64,000 nucleotides of DNA from CAZJRB01 sp964547995 (GTDB lineage Bacteria > Planctomycetota > Planctomycetia > Pirellulales > Thermoguttaceae), in the NCBI GenBank assembly GCA_964547995.1, contig CAZJRB010000010.1:43596-107595 (forward strand), read 5' to 3'. Below, one piece after another: positions 1-7,902 of the stretch. A program made the translations under genes and the position numbers. The notes beneath the pieces are model-generated. The model saw only the letters and a program-made list of their open reading frames with translations, made no database searches and was not told the DNA's origin. How positions within the stretch are numbered: the stretch's first letter is position 1; the number at the start of each line of letters is the position of its first letter.

Positions 1-345
1 GACCGTCACGTCGTAGCCCTTCATCGTGTGGTTGACGAGCGTCAGCTCGACCTTGTGGGGCTTGCGCAACGAGACGATCCGCCCGGAGGTCCGCTCGACG
101 GAGAATACCTTTTGCGCCGGCAGGCTGAGCAGATCGAACAGCGCCACGCTTGCCAGGGCCGCGTCGAGCACGAGCACGATCGGCCATGCCGCGGGCGCCG
201 CGGGCAACATGGCGGTCAACAAAACCGGCGCCAGTGCGACCCAGACCAACGGCGTGCGGGGATAGATGCGGAAGAACCACGCCAGGATCCCAAACGGCGA
301 GGCAATGATCACCAGCTTCAGAAGTACCGTCGCGAACGGGGTCAC
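1..345 (-). CDS. DUF58 domain protein, N-terminal part (cut by window edge)
   Basis: A GTG start overlaps the stop codon of the upstream MoxR gene by four bases (GTGA), and the frame stays open for 115 codons to the window edge. The translation begins MTPFATVLLKLVIIASPFG and has two hydrophobic segments (about residues 5-25 and 35-65) followed by a soluble stretch with KPHKVELTLVNHTMKGYDVTV. Two N-terminal membrane helices followed by a beta-rich region are typical of DUF58 proteins, which are usually the immediate partner of a MoxR ATPase. The overlap implies translational coupling. The diagnostic DUF58 core lies outside the window, so the family call rests on context and N-terminal architecture. 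Confidence 0.7.
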   Translation of the reverse strand, partial: MTPFATVLLKLVIIASPFGILAWFFRIYPRTPLVWVALAPVLLTAMLPAAPAAWPIVLVLDAALASVALFDLLSLPAQKVFSVERTSGRIVSLRKPHKVELTLVNHTMKGYDVTV

Positions 346-1379
346 AGGCGGGGTACCTCCACCGATTTCATCAATTCGCCGAGCAGGTCGTCGACCGAGT
401 GGCCTTCGACTTCCGCCTCGGCCGAGAGGATGACCCGATGACGGAGAGTGGGCAGGGCCAGCTCGACGATGTCGTCGGGGACGGCGTAATCGCGGCCGTG
501 GAACGCCGCGAGCGTGCGGGCGCCCTGCATCAGGGCGATCCCCGCCCGGGGCGACGCACCCATGTGGAACTGCGGCCACTGCCGTGTCTGCCGAACCAGC
601 GAGTTGATGTAATGGAGCAGCTTCGGATCGACCGTCACCCGGCCGTTCGCAAGCGAGGTCTGGAGGATTTCGTCGGGGTCGGTGACCGTTTCGAGCTTGT
701 CGAGCCGTTTGTCCAACGCCACTTGCACGCCGTGCATCGACAGAATATCCGCTTCCTCGTAGGTCGACGGATAGTCGATCACCAGCTTGAACATGAACCG
801 GTCGAGTTGCGCCTCGGGCAGGTTGTAGACCCCTTCCGACTCGATGGGATTCTGGGTGGCCATGACGAGGAAGGGACGCTCGACGCGGTAGCCTCTTCCC
901 TCGACGGTAACGCGATACTCCTGCATGATTTCGAGCAGGGCGGCGTGCGTTTTCGCCGGCGAGCGGTTGATCTCGTCGGCCAGCAGCAATTGGGTGAAGA
1001 CCGGCCCGGGGCGGAAACGGAACTCCTGCGTCTTCATGTCGAAGATCGGTGAGCCGGTGATGTCCGACGGCATCAGGTCGGCCGTAAACTGGATCCGCCC
1101 GAAACGGCACCCCAGAACCTTGCCCAGCGTGCGGACGAACAGGGTTTTTCCCAGGCCGGGCACGCTCTCGATCAGGACGTGGCCGTTGGAAAACAGCGCG
1201 ACCAGCGTGCCCAGCACAAGCTCTTCCTGGCCGACGAAGATCTTGCGGATCTCGGCGGTGATGCGGTCGAAGAGTTGTTTCGTGGGGGAATCGGACGCCA
1301 CCGGCGGCGCGACGCCGGGCGGGGCAACATCATCCACCGGAAGCGGGTCCGGCGGTTGGCCTGCGGGTTGATCGGTCAT
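342..1379 (-). CDS. MoxR family AAA+ ATPase
   Basis: 345 residues. After a proline-rich, probably disordered N-terminus (residues 1-32) comes a standard MoxR core: Walker A VPGLGKT at about 73-79, the Walker B region LLLADEINRSP, the sensor motif MATQNPIESEG, and a C-terminal lid with ASPRAGIALMQGARTLA. MoxR ATPases act as chaperones for assembly or activation of VWA and DUF58 partner proteins. The following gene overlaps by four bases and appears to encode a DUF58 protein. Upstream on the same strand lie a DUF1559-like and a DUF4350 gene, so the module resembles the planctomycete DUF4350-MoxR-DUF58 arrangement. A second MoxR lies at 45826-46815. Confidence 0.93.
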   Translation of the reverse strand: MTDQPAGQPPDPLPVDDVAPPGVAPPVASDSPTKQLFDRITAEIRKIFVGQEELVLGTLVALFSNGHVLIESVPGLGKTLFVRTLGKVLGCRFGRIQFTADLMPSDITGSPIFDMKTQEFRFRPGPVFTQLLLADEINRSPAKTHAALLEIMQEYRVTVEGRGYRVERPFLVMATQNPIESEGVYNLPEAQLDRFMFKLVIDYPSTYEEADILSMHGVQVALDKRLDKLETVTDPDEILQTSLANGRVTVDPKLLHYINSLVRQTRQWPQFHMGASPRAGIALMQGARTLAAFHGRDYAVPDDIVELALPTLRHRVILSAEAEVEGHSVDDLLGELMKSVEVPRL

Positions 1380-1458
1380 CGTTGTGTTTTGTGATTCGGG
1401 GGAGGAAAAAGGGAGATAGGAGGTTTCTTCTTCGGGTGTGCATGACGGTGGGAGAAGT

Positions 1459-2169
1459 TCATTCGGTTGCTCTCAGTAGACGGCCAAACTCCTCGGTGCT
1501 GCCGATTTCATCGAAGTTGTGCACTGTCCCATCCGCAGTCAAATAATGAAGTCCCTTTCTATGCCGGCTGTTTTTCAATCCGTTTTCGGCACGAAAAAGA
1601 GCGATGGCTTCGTCCACCGAGATGTCTCCCGGTTCGGTCCAGTAAATTCCGGAGTCGGGAACCTCGATCACGACAATTTTCTGCGGCGTCTCTTTTTCCG
1701 GGTCGCGAATGTGTCCTAGACGGACTTCGGACCACACGGTGCCTTCACCCACGACGGCCAGGTACGAGGTTCTTCCGGCATCTTTGGCGGCGAAATCGCT
1801 CGGGCAGGAGAACGATCGGCTACAACCATCAGCTATCACTGAACGGTTGTGAGGACTGTCCCATGGTTCGTCGAGCCTGTAAGCAACATCGAGGTGTTGA
1901 CCCAAAAGCAGGATCAACACTCGCCAGCTTACCACCGGAGCGTCTGCTGTGCATTCATCAGCCAATGGTGGATACGTGCCATGCACCGCACGGTAGTTTC
2001 GCAGGAGAGCGCCGATTCCGTGCAGGTTGCCGACACACACGTTGCATCGTCCTGCTTCCCAGCCCCGTGTCCATAATACCGCCAGAACCACGGCACAGCC
2101 GAGCAGCACCGCGAACAAGAGCGAGTTCGGTGACAAGCGAATCGAGTGCAATCGTTCTGACTTACCCAC
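1459..2169 (-). CDS. DUF1559-like secreted/pseudopilin-related protein
   Basis: 236 residues from a GTG start (VGKSERLHSIRLSPNS). The frame is open further upstream, but that part is arginine/serine-rich and unlike protein. One membrane segment near residues 13-32 (LLFAVLLGCAVVLAVLW) is followed by a globular domain. Near the C-terminus there is an H-x9-DG spacing (H-RKGLHYLTA-DG), the signature of planctomycete DUF1559 proteins, which have a pilin-like layout. The usual GFTLVELLVVIAIIG prepilin leader is absent, so this is a divergent member or one with an ordinary membrane anchor. It lies between the MoxR gene and the DUF4350 gene; a functional link is not demonstrated. Confidence 0.6.
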   Translation of the reverse strand: MGKSERLHSIRLSPNSLLFAVLLGCAVVLAVLWTRGWEAGRCNVCVGNLHGIGALLRNYRAVHGTYPPLADECTADAPVVSWRVLILLLGQHLDVAYRLDEPWDSPHNRSVIADGCSRSFSCPSDFAAKDAGRTSYLAVVGEGTVWSEVRLGHIRDPEKETPQKIVVIEVPDSGIYWTEPGDISVDEAIALFRAENGLKNSRHRKGLHYLTADGTVHNFDEIGSTEEFGRLLRATE

Positions 2170-2230
2170 GCCATTCGCTCCCTGAGCTGCCAAGAGTGCT
2201 TGGCTACATCTGCTCCTGATACCGTTTGGC

Positions 2231-2371
2231 CTATTTCTTCTGCAAAATATCCTGGCTGGGTTGAGTGGCGATTCCGACGTACCACTTGCCACCCGGACCA
2301 TACCAGACCCCAGCCATGTTGACAATCCCGTCGAGCTTGATGCCCTCCTGCTCGATTTCAAGTTCGCAGGC
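2231..2371 (-). pseudogene. Possible C-terminal gene remnant
   Basis: A stop-to-stop frame of 46 codons without a plausible start encodes a protein-like tail with DGIVNMAGVWYGPGGKWYVG and ending QDILQKK. Its composition resembles a real protein end more than the alternative frames, which are arginine/serine-rich. It lies between the DUF4350 gene and the DUF1559-like gene on the same strand, so it may be the tail of a deleted gene. I do not recognise the family and it could be chance. Confidence 0.3.
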
Positions 2372-2425
2372 TCATTTTTGGCGAAGAGAATAATTATAGT
2401 TGCAGAGCCTCCCACAACAAGCCCC

Positions 2426-3559
2426 TCACTCCCCCTTCATGATTCGTTGGCAGTGGCGCAGACGCGTCCTGGCGTAGGTCTGGTTGCCCGACCGCTGGAG
2501 CAGCTCGGCCATGGCGCTGAGGTGGAGGCCGAAATCGGACGCGCCTTCCGCTTCGAGGGTCCGCGGGCGTCCGAAGATCGGGACCTTCGAGAAACAGAAG
2601 ATGATTCCGGCCACGGCCAATTGCAGGAGGATCCAGTTGGCCGGGAAGATGCTGAAGATTTCCATTCCGGTGGGCGACCTGGCCGCGGGATCCTCGTCGT
2701 AGATGGGCGGTCCGCCGGCGCGGCTTTCGATGAAGACGACGTCCTGCGGGACCGGCCCCACTTCGTCGATCAGTTTGCCGGCCAGCTTCCGGTGCTCGTG
2801 GTTCACCAGCGGCAGGTTCAACAGGAACGAACCGTTGACCACGACGATTATCTGGTCTCTTTCACCCCTGCTGACGAGCACGTCCCCTTCCGATTCGAGG
2901 AGCACCTCGGCAAAAGGTGAGGCTTCCAACCGGCCGTTCAGCTCGATTTCCAGTTTTGCGGGGTCGATGTCCCCGGACCAATCCCCCGTAAGCGTGCGGA
3001 CCTTGCGGGGTCGGTTCTTGCCGTCGACGGCGAACCACTCGCAGTTTTTTTCGATGGGCATCGCGGTCCGCGAGGTCTGAAAGTCGGCTTTTGCCTCGGA
3101 CAACCGTTTCTTGATCAAGGGCGCCTGGCCGGCCGGGGCCCCCGGCAGGATCTTGCTCAAGTACGACTCGGCGGCGTCGTAATCGCGTCCGACGTAGATC
3201 AGCGTCCGGCCCGGATCGGTGTCGAGCCACCCTTCGAACCACTGGCGGGTTTGCATGCGCGGCGGTTGGAAGTCGTCGGGGAACCAGACGATGCAGTCCG
3301 CCCGCTCGGACAGCCGGGGTGTCAGCTTGCTCCGCGATCCGACGCGGTGTCCCGCCCGCTCGAACATCGTCTGCAAGACCCCGGTCCCGTTGATGCTCTT
3401 CGACCCGTTGGACGTCTTCCCCCGGCCGTACGACGTGTCAATACCCTGCCGGCAACCGGCGGCCAGGAGGCAGGCCAGCGCCAAGAGCAGGGGAGCAGGG
3501 GAGCGGGAGAGCAGGGGAGCGGGGGAGAGAGGCTTTTCCTTGTTGTCGTCGCCGGCCAT
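2426..3559 (-). CDS. DUF4350 domain lipoprotein
   Basis: About 377 residues from the ATG preceded by AGGAG at seven bases (a second ATG lies one codon upstream). A lipobox LLAAGC places the lipidated cysteine near residue 36. The segment NGTGVLQTMFERAGHRV followed by LSERADCIVWF matches the DUF4350 pattern of membrane-anchored proteins linked to MoxR operons. One further membrane helix (NWILLQLAVAGIIFCF) lies in the C-terminal third. The signal-peptide region is encoded by a purine-rich low-complexity tract giving SPAPLLSRSPAPLL, a tandem duplication within the coding sequence. It is first in a minus-strand run leading to the MoxR and DUF58 genes. Confidence 0.75.
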   Translation of the reverse strand: MAGDDNKEKPLSPAPLLSRSPAPLLLALACLLAAGCRQGIDTSYGRGKTSNGSKSINGTGVLQTMFERAGHRVGSRSKLTPRLSERADCIVWFPDDFQPPRMQTRQWFEGWLDTDPGRTLIYVGRDYDAAESYLSKILPGAPAGQAPLIKKRLSEAKADFQTSRTAMPIEKNCEWFAVDGKNRPRKVRTLTGDWSGDIDPAKLEIELNGRLEASPFAEVLLESEGDVLVSRGERDQIIVVVNGSFLLNLPLVNHEHRKLAGKLIDEVGPVPQDVVFIESRAGGPPIYDEDPAARSPTGMEIFSIFPANWILLQLAVAGIIFCFSKVPIFGRPRTLEAEGASDFGLHLSAMAELLQRSGNQTYARTRLRHCQRIMKGE

Positions 3560-3683
3560 CATCTGTCTCCTGCTCACTTCAGTATCCATTTACTGGGATC
3601 CGTCAGCATCCGTACGAGCCTACCCAAAATAGCGTCATGCTCCTTGTAAATCAGGTTTCGCAATTCGTGGGTTTTCTGTAAAA

Positions 3684-3740
3684 GAGGAACTCCCAACCAG
3701 TTAGGTTGAAAACATGGAAGTTACTGGAAAGGAGTTCCTC
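3684..3740 (+). promoter_or_regulatory. Hairpin sequestering the ribosome binding site of the transposase remnant
   Basis: GAGGAACTCC at 3684-3693 is the exact reverse complement of GGAGTTCCTC at 3731-3740, which ends right before the ATG at 3741 and covers part of the Shine-Dalgarno GGAAAGGAG. Read-through mRNA would fold and hide the start. Such structures limit transposase translation from outside transcripts in many insertion sequences. They may alternatively be part of the element's end. Confidence 0.5.
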
Positions 3741-4184
3741 ATGAAGCTTGCCAGGATGGTACAGGAAAAATGGCGTGGATTTCGGGAAAACCGTCGCAAA
3801 GCAATCCGGAGGGTGGCCAAACGCCATCCGGATGGAAATACCCGCCGCCGTGCCCAGATTATCATGGCTCTGGTGCAAGGCAAGTGGACTGCTGACATCG
3901 CGGAGATTCTACAATGTTCCGATTCACTGGTCCAGAAGGTGGCTCATCGCTTCGACGAACAAGGTGAAGCCGCATTTGCTGACCGACGGGAGGACAATGG
4001 GAAAACGGTGGTTACCAAGGGGGTTCAAAACGTGGTTTGGGCGATGGTGGAACGGACACCTCGGCAGTTCGGCCATCGTTGCCCGACGTGGACGTTGGAA
4101 CGGTTGGTCTTGGTGCTCAGGAAGCAAACCGGTGTCCGAGTGAGTGTGACGACGATGAGCTGCTTTCTACGGCGTCTAAATTAA
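3741..4184 (+). pseudogene. IS630-type transposase, N-terminal helix-turn-helix fragment
   Basis: 147 residues, starting at the ATG behind GGAAAGGAG rather than the ATG 27 bases upstream. The N-terminal half is a helix-turn-helix region (RRAQIIMALVQGKWTADIAE, then ILQCSDSLVQKVAHRFDEQG) followed by a winged-helix segment (WTLERLVLVLRKQTGVRVS), the arrangement of IS630-family transposases. The frame stops at LRRLN, where the linker to the DDE catalytic domain should start, and no DDE domain follows. This is either a decayed element or the first half of a frameshifted two-ORF element whose second half is gone. GC content is lower than in the neighbouring core genes. Confidence 0.7.
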
Positions 4185-4199
4185 CAGCCAACAACAAGG

Positions 4200-4228
4200 T
4201 TGACAAATGATACTACATATGATATCAT
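4200..4228 (+). promoter_or_regulatory. Near-consensus sigma-70 promoter with palindrome over the -10
   Basis: TTGACA (4200-4205), a 17-base spacer and TATCAT (4223-4228) precede the ATG at 4250. The -10 lies inside the perfect palindrome ATGATATCAT (4219-4228), and ATGATA also occurs at 4207-4212. This layout would suit a repressor competing with polymerase. Confidence 0.65.
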
Positions 4229-4249
4229 TCTCATGAGGAGTTTCTTGCC

Positions 4250-4555
4250 ATGGACGACCCGTTGCCGAAGTTCATTCTGCTTGTACCCCTGTACTACAAC
4301 GATGGAAGAAAGGTCCCCGAGCAGATCATTCTGGACTTCCAGGAGAAACTCTTTGCTTTGGTCAGTGGATTCACGATCGCCGGTACGGTCCAGGGCGCCT
4401 ATCGCATGGAAGACGGAAAAAGGCAGATGGACCATTCCTTGCAGATCCGGATCGGACTGAAAGAGGAGTACCTTGCCGATCTTGAGCGAGTGGTTGCTGA
4501 GTTGGGAGCCGAGCCTGGTCAAGAATCGATGTATCTAGTGCTGCGTCAGAATTAA
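4250..4555 (+). CDS. Small conserved-looking hypothetical protein, tail supplied by a MITE
   Basis: 101 residues with GAGGAG ten bases upstream of the ATG. The sequence contains PKFILLVPLYYNDGRKVP, TIAGTVQGAYRMEDGK and GQESMYLVL, giving an alternating beta/alpha pattern for a small soluble cytoplasmic domain. From memory, similar planctomycete proteins continue past the ESMY motif for several residues. Here the last codons (VLRQN and the TAA) fall inside the 105-bp repeat starting at 4537, so the native tail seems to have been replaced. A strong predicted promoter precedes it. Function unknown; no enzymatic motif seen. Confidence 0.7.
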   Translation: MDDPLPKFILLVPLYYNDGRKVPEQIILDFQEKLFALVSGFTIAGTVQGAYRMEDGKRQMDHSLQIRIGLKEEYLADLERVVAELGAEPGQESMYLVLRQN

Positions 4556-4641
4556 GATTTGGGGTGCCACTGCTGGCTAGTCCAGCAGTGCCAACGGTTT
4601 ACGACACGGACAACCCCAAAATTAAGACTTGACAAAGCACT
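4537..4641. repeat. MITE-like element, copy 1 (105 bp)
   Basis: The ends form imperfect terminal inverted repeats (AGTGCT..GTCA..TTAA..TTGGGGT at each side) and the centre is a hairpin, CACTGCTGG versus CCAGCAGTG. A near-identical copy lies in the opposite orientation at 21221-21325. It contains the stop codon of the gene at 4250-4555. Confidence 0.8.
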
Positions 4642-4708
4642 AGAGCGTTCGGGAGGGATGATCGATTTCAGGTTTCATTCTTCCCGAGCCTTCGGAAGGA
4701 GAATAGCC

Positions 4709-5077
4709 ATGAGCAATAAGAATGACCTGCTTGAGAGTGTAAGAAATGCCGCTTCCTCCGCCGAGAATTGGGCCGACCTGTCGAATACTCGGTTCAGTCC
4801 GCTTGACGGATTGATGACGAAGGCGTATCCGACCCGCGAAGAGCGAGAGGCTTTCATGAAGACGAAGGAGTACCGGGCAATCCGGGAATTGCTCCAGTCT
4901 CTGATGCGGCAAAGCGGTCTCGTTGACGACGCCACGCCAAAGAAAAGCGGCAAGTTTGTGGTGCGGCTTCCCAAGTCGCTGCATGGGGCACTTGAGCAAG
5001 AGGCCAGGGAAGAAGGAGTCAGCCTGAATCAGCTTGTCGTTGCCAAGCTTGCAGTACAACTGTCAAAGCTTGTCTGA
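4709..5077 (+). CDS. RHH/HicB-like DNA-binding protein
   Basis: 122 residues from the ATG behind AAGGAGAA. The C-terminal 40 residues (KFVVRLPKSLHGALEQEA, then EEGVSLNQLVVAKLA) form the ribbon-helix-helix motif found at the C-terminus of HicB-type antitoxins and other Arc/MetJ-like regulators: a beta strand FVVRLP followed by two helices. The N-terminal 80 residues are helical and do not resemble the usual HicB RNase-H-like fold. No HicA-like toxin is adjacent, so antitoxin function is not supported by context. An orphan transcription factor is equally likely. The last base of its stop codon is also the first base of the MITE at 5077. Confidence 0.65.
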   Translation: MSNKNDLLESVRNAASSAENWADLSNTRFSPLDGLMTKAYPTREEREAFMKTKEYRAIRELLQSLMRQSGLVDDATPKKSGKFVVRLPKSLHGALEQEAREEGVSLNQLVVAKLAVQLSKLV

Positions 5078-5198
5078 GAACGTGTTTTGAAATACAATAC
5101 GGCCGGTACGACGGCCTTCCAAGGCCGTCGATTGGCAGCGGCCCGACACACGCGACGGCCTTGGAAGGCCGTCGTACATTGATTTCAAAACACGTTCT
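5077..5198. repeat. MITE-like palindromic element (122 bp)
   Basis: Perfect 17-bp terminal inverted repeats (AGAACGTGTTTTGAAAT at 5077-5093 and its complement at 5182-5198) enclose a second inverted repeat built from ACGACGGCCTT/AAGGCCGTCG units. It overlaps the stop codon of the preceding gene. No second copy was recognised in the window. Confidence 0.8.
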
Positions 5199-5284
5199 GA
5201 GGGACGGCACGCTGAAATGGCTTCCATGGCCCAAACATACTCGGAAACGCGGGACGAATACTCGTAATCAGGAGACACTCACCT

Positions 5285-7144
5285 ATGAAATACACAATCT
5301 ATCTGCTGGCGGCGATCCTCGAAATCGCACTTCTCACAAATACCGTACGTGCCGGGCAACCCCGCCCGAATATCCTCTGGATCACCTGCGAGGACATCAG
5401 CCCGAACCTGGGGTGTTACGGCGACGAGTTCGCCATTACGCCGAATCTGGACCGGCTGGCCGAGCAGGGCGTTCGCTATACCAACGCCTTCGGGATCTGC
5501 GGCGTCTGCGCGGTCAACCGTTCGTGCCTGGCGACCGGGGTCTATTCGTGTGCCCTGGGGTCGCACGGCATGCGGTCGCGGATCACCTTGCCGGAGAAGA
5601 TCAAGTGTGCGAGCGAATACCTCCGCAAGGCGGGGTACTACTGCACGAACAACTCGAAGACCGATTACAACTTCGCCGTGCCCAAGGATGCGTGGGACGT
5701 GTGTAGCGGCAAGGGCCACTGGCGCGGGCGAAAAGCCGGCCAGCCGTTCTTTGCCATCTTCAACTTCACCTGCTCGCACGAAAGCCAAATCCGCTGCAGC
5801 GAGGCACGCTACGAGCAGCACATGAAGGGGTTGCCGACCCAGTGGCGACACGACCCGGCCAAAGTCCCGCTCCCGCCGTTCCATCCCGACGTGCCCAAGG
5901 TCCGCAAGGACTGGGCACGATACCACGACATCATCACCTCGATGGACCACAAGGCCGGCGAGATCCTCAAGCAACTCGAAGAGGACGGCCTGGCCGACGA
6001 TACGATCGTCTTCTTCTATTCCGACCACGGGGCCGGGATGCCGCGGTGCAAAAAGTGGATCTACGATTGCGGCACCCACGTGCCCTTGATTGTGCGGTTT
6101 CCCGAGAAGTACAAGGACCTCGCCCCGGGCAAACCGGGCACAGCGACCGACCGGCTGGTCAGTTTTGTCGACTTCGCCCCAACGGTGCTGAGTCTCGTCG
6201 GACTGGCGATCCCCGAGTACATGCAAGGCCACGCCTTTCTCGGCAAGAAGGCCGGCAAGCCGCGGGAGTACGTCCACCTGATGCGATCCCGCATGGCCGA
6301 ACGTTATGAACTCGTCCGCGGCACGCGCGACAAAAGGTACCTGTACCTCCGCAACTACATGCCGCACCTCACCCGCGACCAGCACATCTCGTACACCTAC
6401 CAGATGCCGACGATGCAGGTCTGGCACCGGATGGCTGAGGAAGGAAAGCTCAAAGGACCGCAGCGGGACTGGTTCTCGCCGACCAAACCGCTCGAGGAGC
6501 TGTACGATTGCCGGCAGGACCCGTGGAATTTGAACAACCTGGCCGGCCAGCAGAAGATGAAGCCGGTGCTCCAGCGGATGCGGGAAGAGCATCTCCGCTT
6601 TGAGCGGGAAATCCGCGATCTGGCGTTCACGCCGGAATACGATATGGCCTTGCGGAGCAAAGGCGGGGCGGAGTACGACATGCGCCTCGATCCGAAGAAG
6701 CACCCCTTCGAGCGGATCCACGCGGCGGCCGAGCTGACGGGGCGGGGCGAACGCGAGCTGCCGAAACTGATCGGACTGCTCGGCGACGACGCCCCGGCGG
6801 TTCGCTGGTGGGCGTGCGTCGCCCTGACGGCCATGAAACAGAAGGCGAAACCGGCCGAAGCGGCGTTGAAAAAGGCGATTAAAGACAAGTCGGTCGTTGT
6901 CCGCATCGCCGCCGCCGACGCCCTGGTCGCGTCGGGCAGCGACGCCGACGTGATGCCCGTCCTGACCGAAGCCTTGAAGCACGAAAGCGAATGGCCCAGG
7001 CTCCGTGCGTTGAACGTGCTCGACAACATGGGCCGGTCCGCCCGGCCGGCGGCGCCCCAAATCAAGCAGGCGCTGAAACTCAAGAGCCGCTTCGGCTACG
7101 ATCACCGGTTGTGTAAACAGCTTCTTGATAAGTTGGTAGAATAG
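5285..7144 (+). CDS. Secreted sulfatase with C-terminal HEAT-like repeats
   Basis: 619 residues with an N-terminal signal peptide (cleavage near residue 23, VRAG). The sulfatase domain covers about residues 25-470: the metal-site strand PNILWITCEDISPN, the activation region GVCAVNRSCLATG, and SDHGAGMPRCKKW. The residue to be converted to formylglycine should be Cys75, but the motif reads C-A-V-N-R, with valine in place of the proline of C-x-P-x-R. Residues about 480-600 are HEAT-like repeats (AVRWWACVALTAM, VVRIAAADALVASG). It probably desulfates polysaccharides in the periplasm. AGGAG lies ten bases upstream, and the DUF3592 gene follows after four bases, so the two may be cotranscribed. Confidence 0.9.
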   Translation: MKYTIYLLAAILEIALLTNTVRAGQPRPNILWITCEDISPNLGCYGDEFAITPNLDRLAEQGVRYTNAFGICGVCAVNRSCLATGVYSCALGSHGMRSRITLPEKIKCASEYLRKAGYYCTNNSKTDYNFAVPKDAWDVCSGKGHWRGRKAGQPFFAIFNFTCSHESQIRCSEARYEQHMKGLPTQWRHDPAKVPLPPFHPDVPKVRKDWARYHDIITSMDHKAGEILKQLEEDGLADDTIVFFYSDHGAGMPRCKKWIYDCGTHVPLIVRFPEKYKDLAPGKPGTATDRLVSFVDFAPTVLSLVGLAIPEYMQGHAFLGKKAGKPREYVHLMRSRMAERYELVRGTRDKRYLYLRNYMPHLTRDQHISYTYQMPTMQVWHRMAEEGKLKGPQRDWFSPTKPLEELYDCRQDPWNLNNLAGQQKMKPVLQRMREEHLRFEREIRDLAFTPEYDMALRSKGGAEYDMRLDPKKHPFERIHAAAELTGRGERELPKLIGLLGDDAPAVRWWACVALTAMKQKAKPAEAALKKAIKDKSVVVRIAAADALVASGSDADVMPVLTEALKHESEWPRLRALNVLDNMGRSARPAAPQIKQALKLKSRFGYDHRLCKQLLDKLVE

Positions 7145-7148
7145 AGCC

Positions 7149-7718
7149 ATGCGTCAGAGGAAGTTCCCTGTATTTCTGTTTCTGTTGCTCTTCGGCGGCG
7201 TTTTCGCCACGGTTGGCTTTTGCGTTGCGTTTTTCGTCGGCCGGCCGATTCTCAACAAGGCGAAGGCGAGCGTCGACTGGCCGACCGTCCAGGGTACGGT
7301 CGATTCGTCCGAGGTCGTCCGCTCGCGCGACAGCGACGGCGACACGATGTATTCGGCCGAGGTGGTCTATTCCTATACGGTCGACGGCCGGAAGTTCACC
7401 TGCGACACGGTCTGGTTCGGCGGGGATTTCCGTTCGTCGAGTTCGAGTTCGCACCACAAGACGGTCCACCGCTACCCGGCCGGCCGGCAGGTGAACGTCC
7501 ACTACAAGCCGGACGATCCCACGGTGGCCGTGCTGGAGCCGGGCACGAAATGGAGCAGCTATTTTGCCTGGGGCCTCGGCTGGCTGTTTTGCACGATCGG
7601 TCTCCTTGTTCTGGGGGGCGCGGCGATCCGGGCGCTCGTGCAACTGAAGACCTGGGCAACCGGCGGCGCCGGGGACGATCCCTACGCCGATACGTTCGAC
7701 CGCGAGTCGTCTCCCTAG
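7149..7718 (+). CDS. DUF3592 domain membrane protein
   Basis: 189 residues with two membrane helices (about 8-30 and 137-158) flanking an extracytoplasmic beta domain. The pattern WPTVQGTVDSSEV, then YSAEVVYSYTVDGRKFT, then HRYPAGRQVNVHYKPDDP is the DUF3592 signature. A serine-rich loop (SSSSSSHH) lies at about residues 95-102. The function of the family is unknown. The gene follows the sulfatase by four bases and precedes floA by about 180 bases. Confidence 0.85.
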   Translation: MRQRKFPVFLFLLLFGGVFATVGFCVAFFVGRPILNKAKASVDWPTVQGTVDSSEVVRSRDSDGDTMYSAEVVYSYTVDGRKFTCDTVWFGGDFRSSSSSSHHKTVHRYPAGRQVNVHYKPDDPTVAVLEPGTKWSSYFAWGLGWLFCTIGLLVLGGAAIRALVQLKTWATGGAGDDPYADTFDRESSP

Positions 7719-7902
7719 CCCGGGTGTCGGCGCGACCGCACTCTACCCCTCTGGCGGGTGGCTTCGGCGGGTTTCACGCGGCTATTTTCCGCCGGAAAAA
7801 CGCCCCGGGAGCTATTCTTCGTTTTCCTGATCCGCTATGCTGGCCTACGAGGCCGTGCTCACGGCCCCGAGAGATACTTACTTGTTGCGGTCGGAGGATA
7901 CC

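Noticed and set aside
4709..5077. HicAB toxin-antitoxin locus
   Set aside because: Only an RHH-like C-terminus is present; there is no adjacent HicA-type dsRBD toxin and the N-terminus is not HicB-like.
5279..7150. A 623-codon open frame on the minus strand opposite the sulfatase gene
   Set aside because: It mirrors the codon structure of the sulfatase in a high-GC genome; the translation is Arg/Val/His-rich without recognisable domains.
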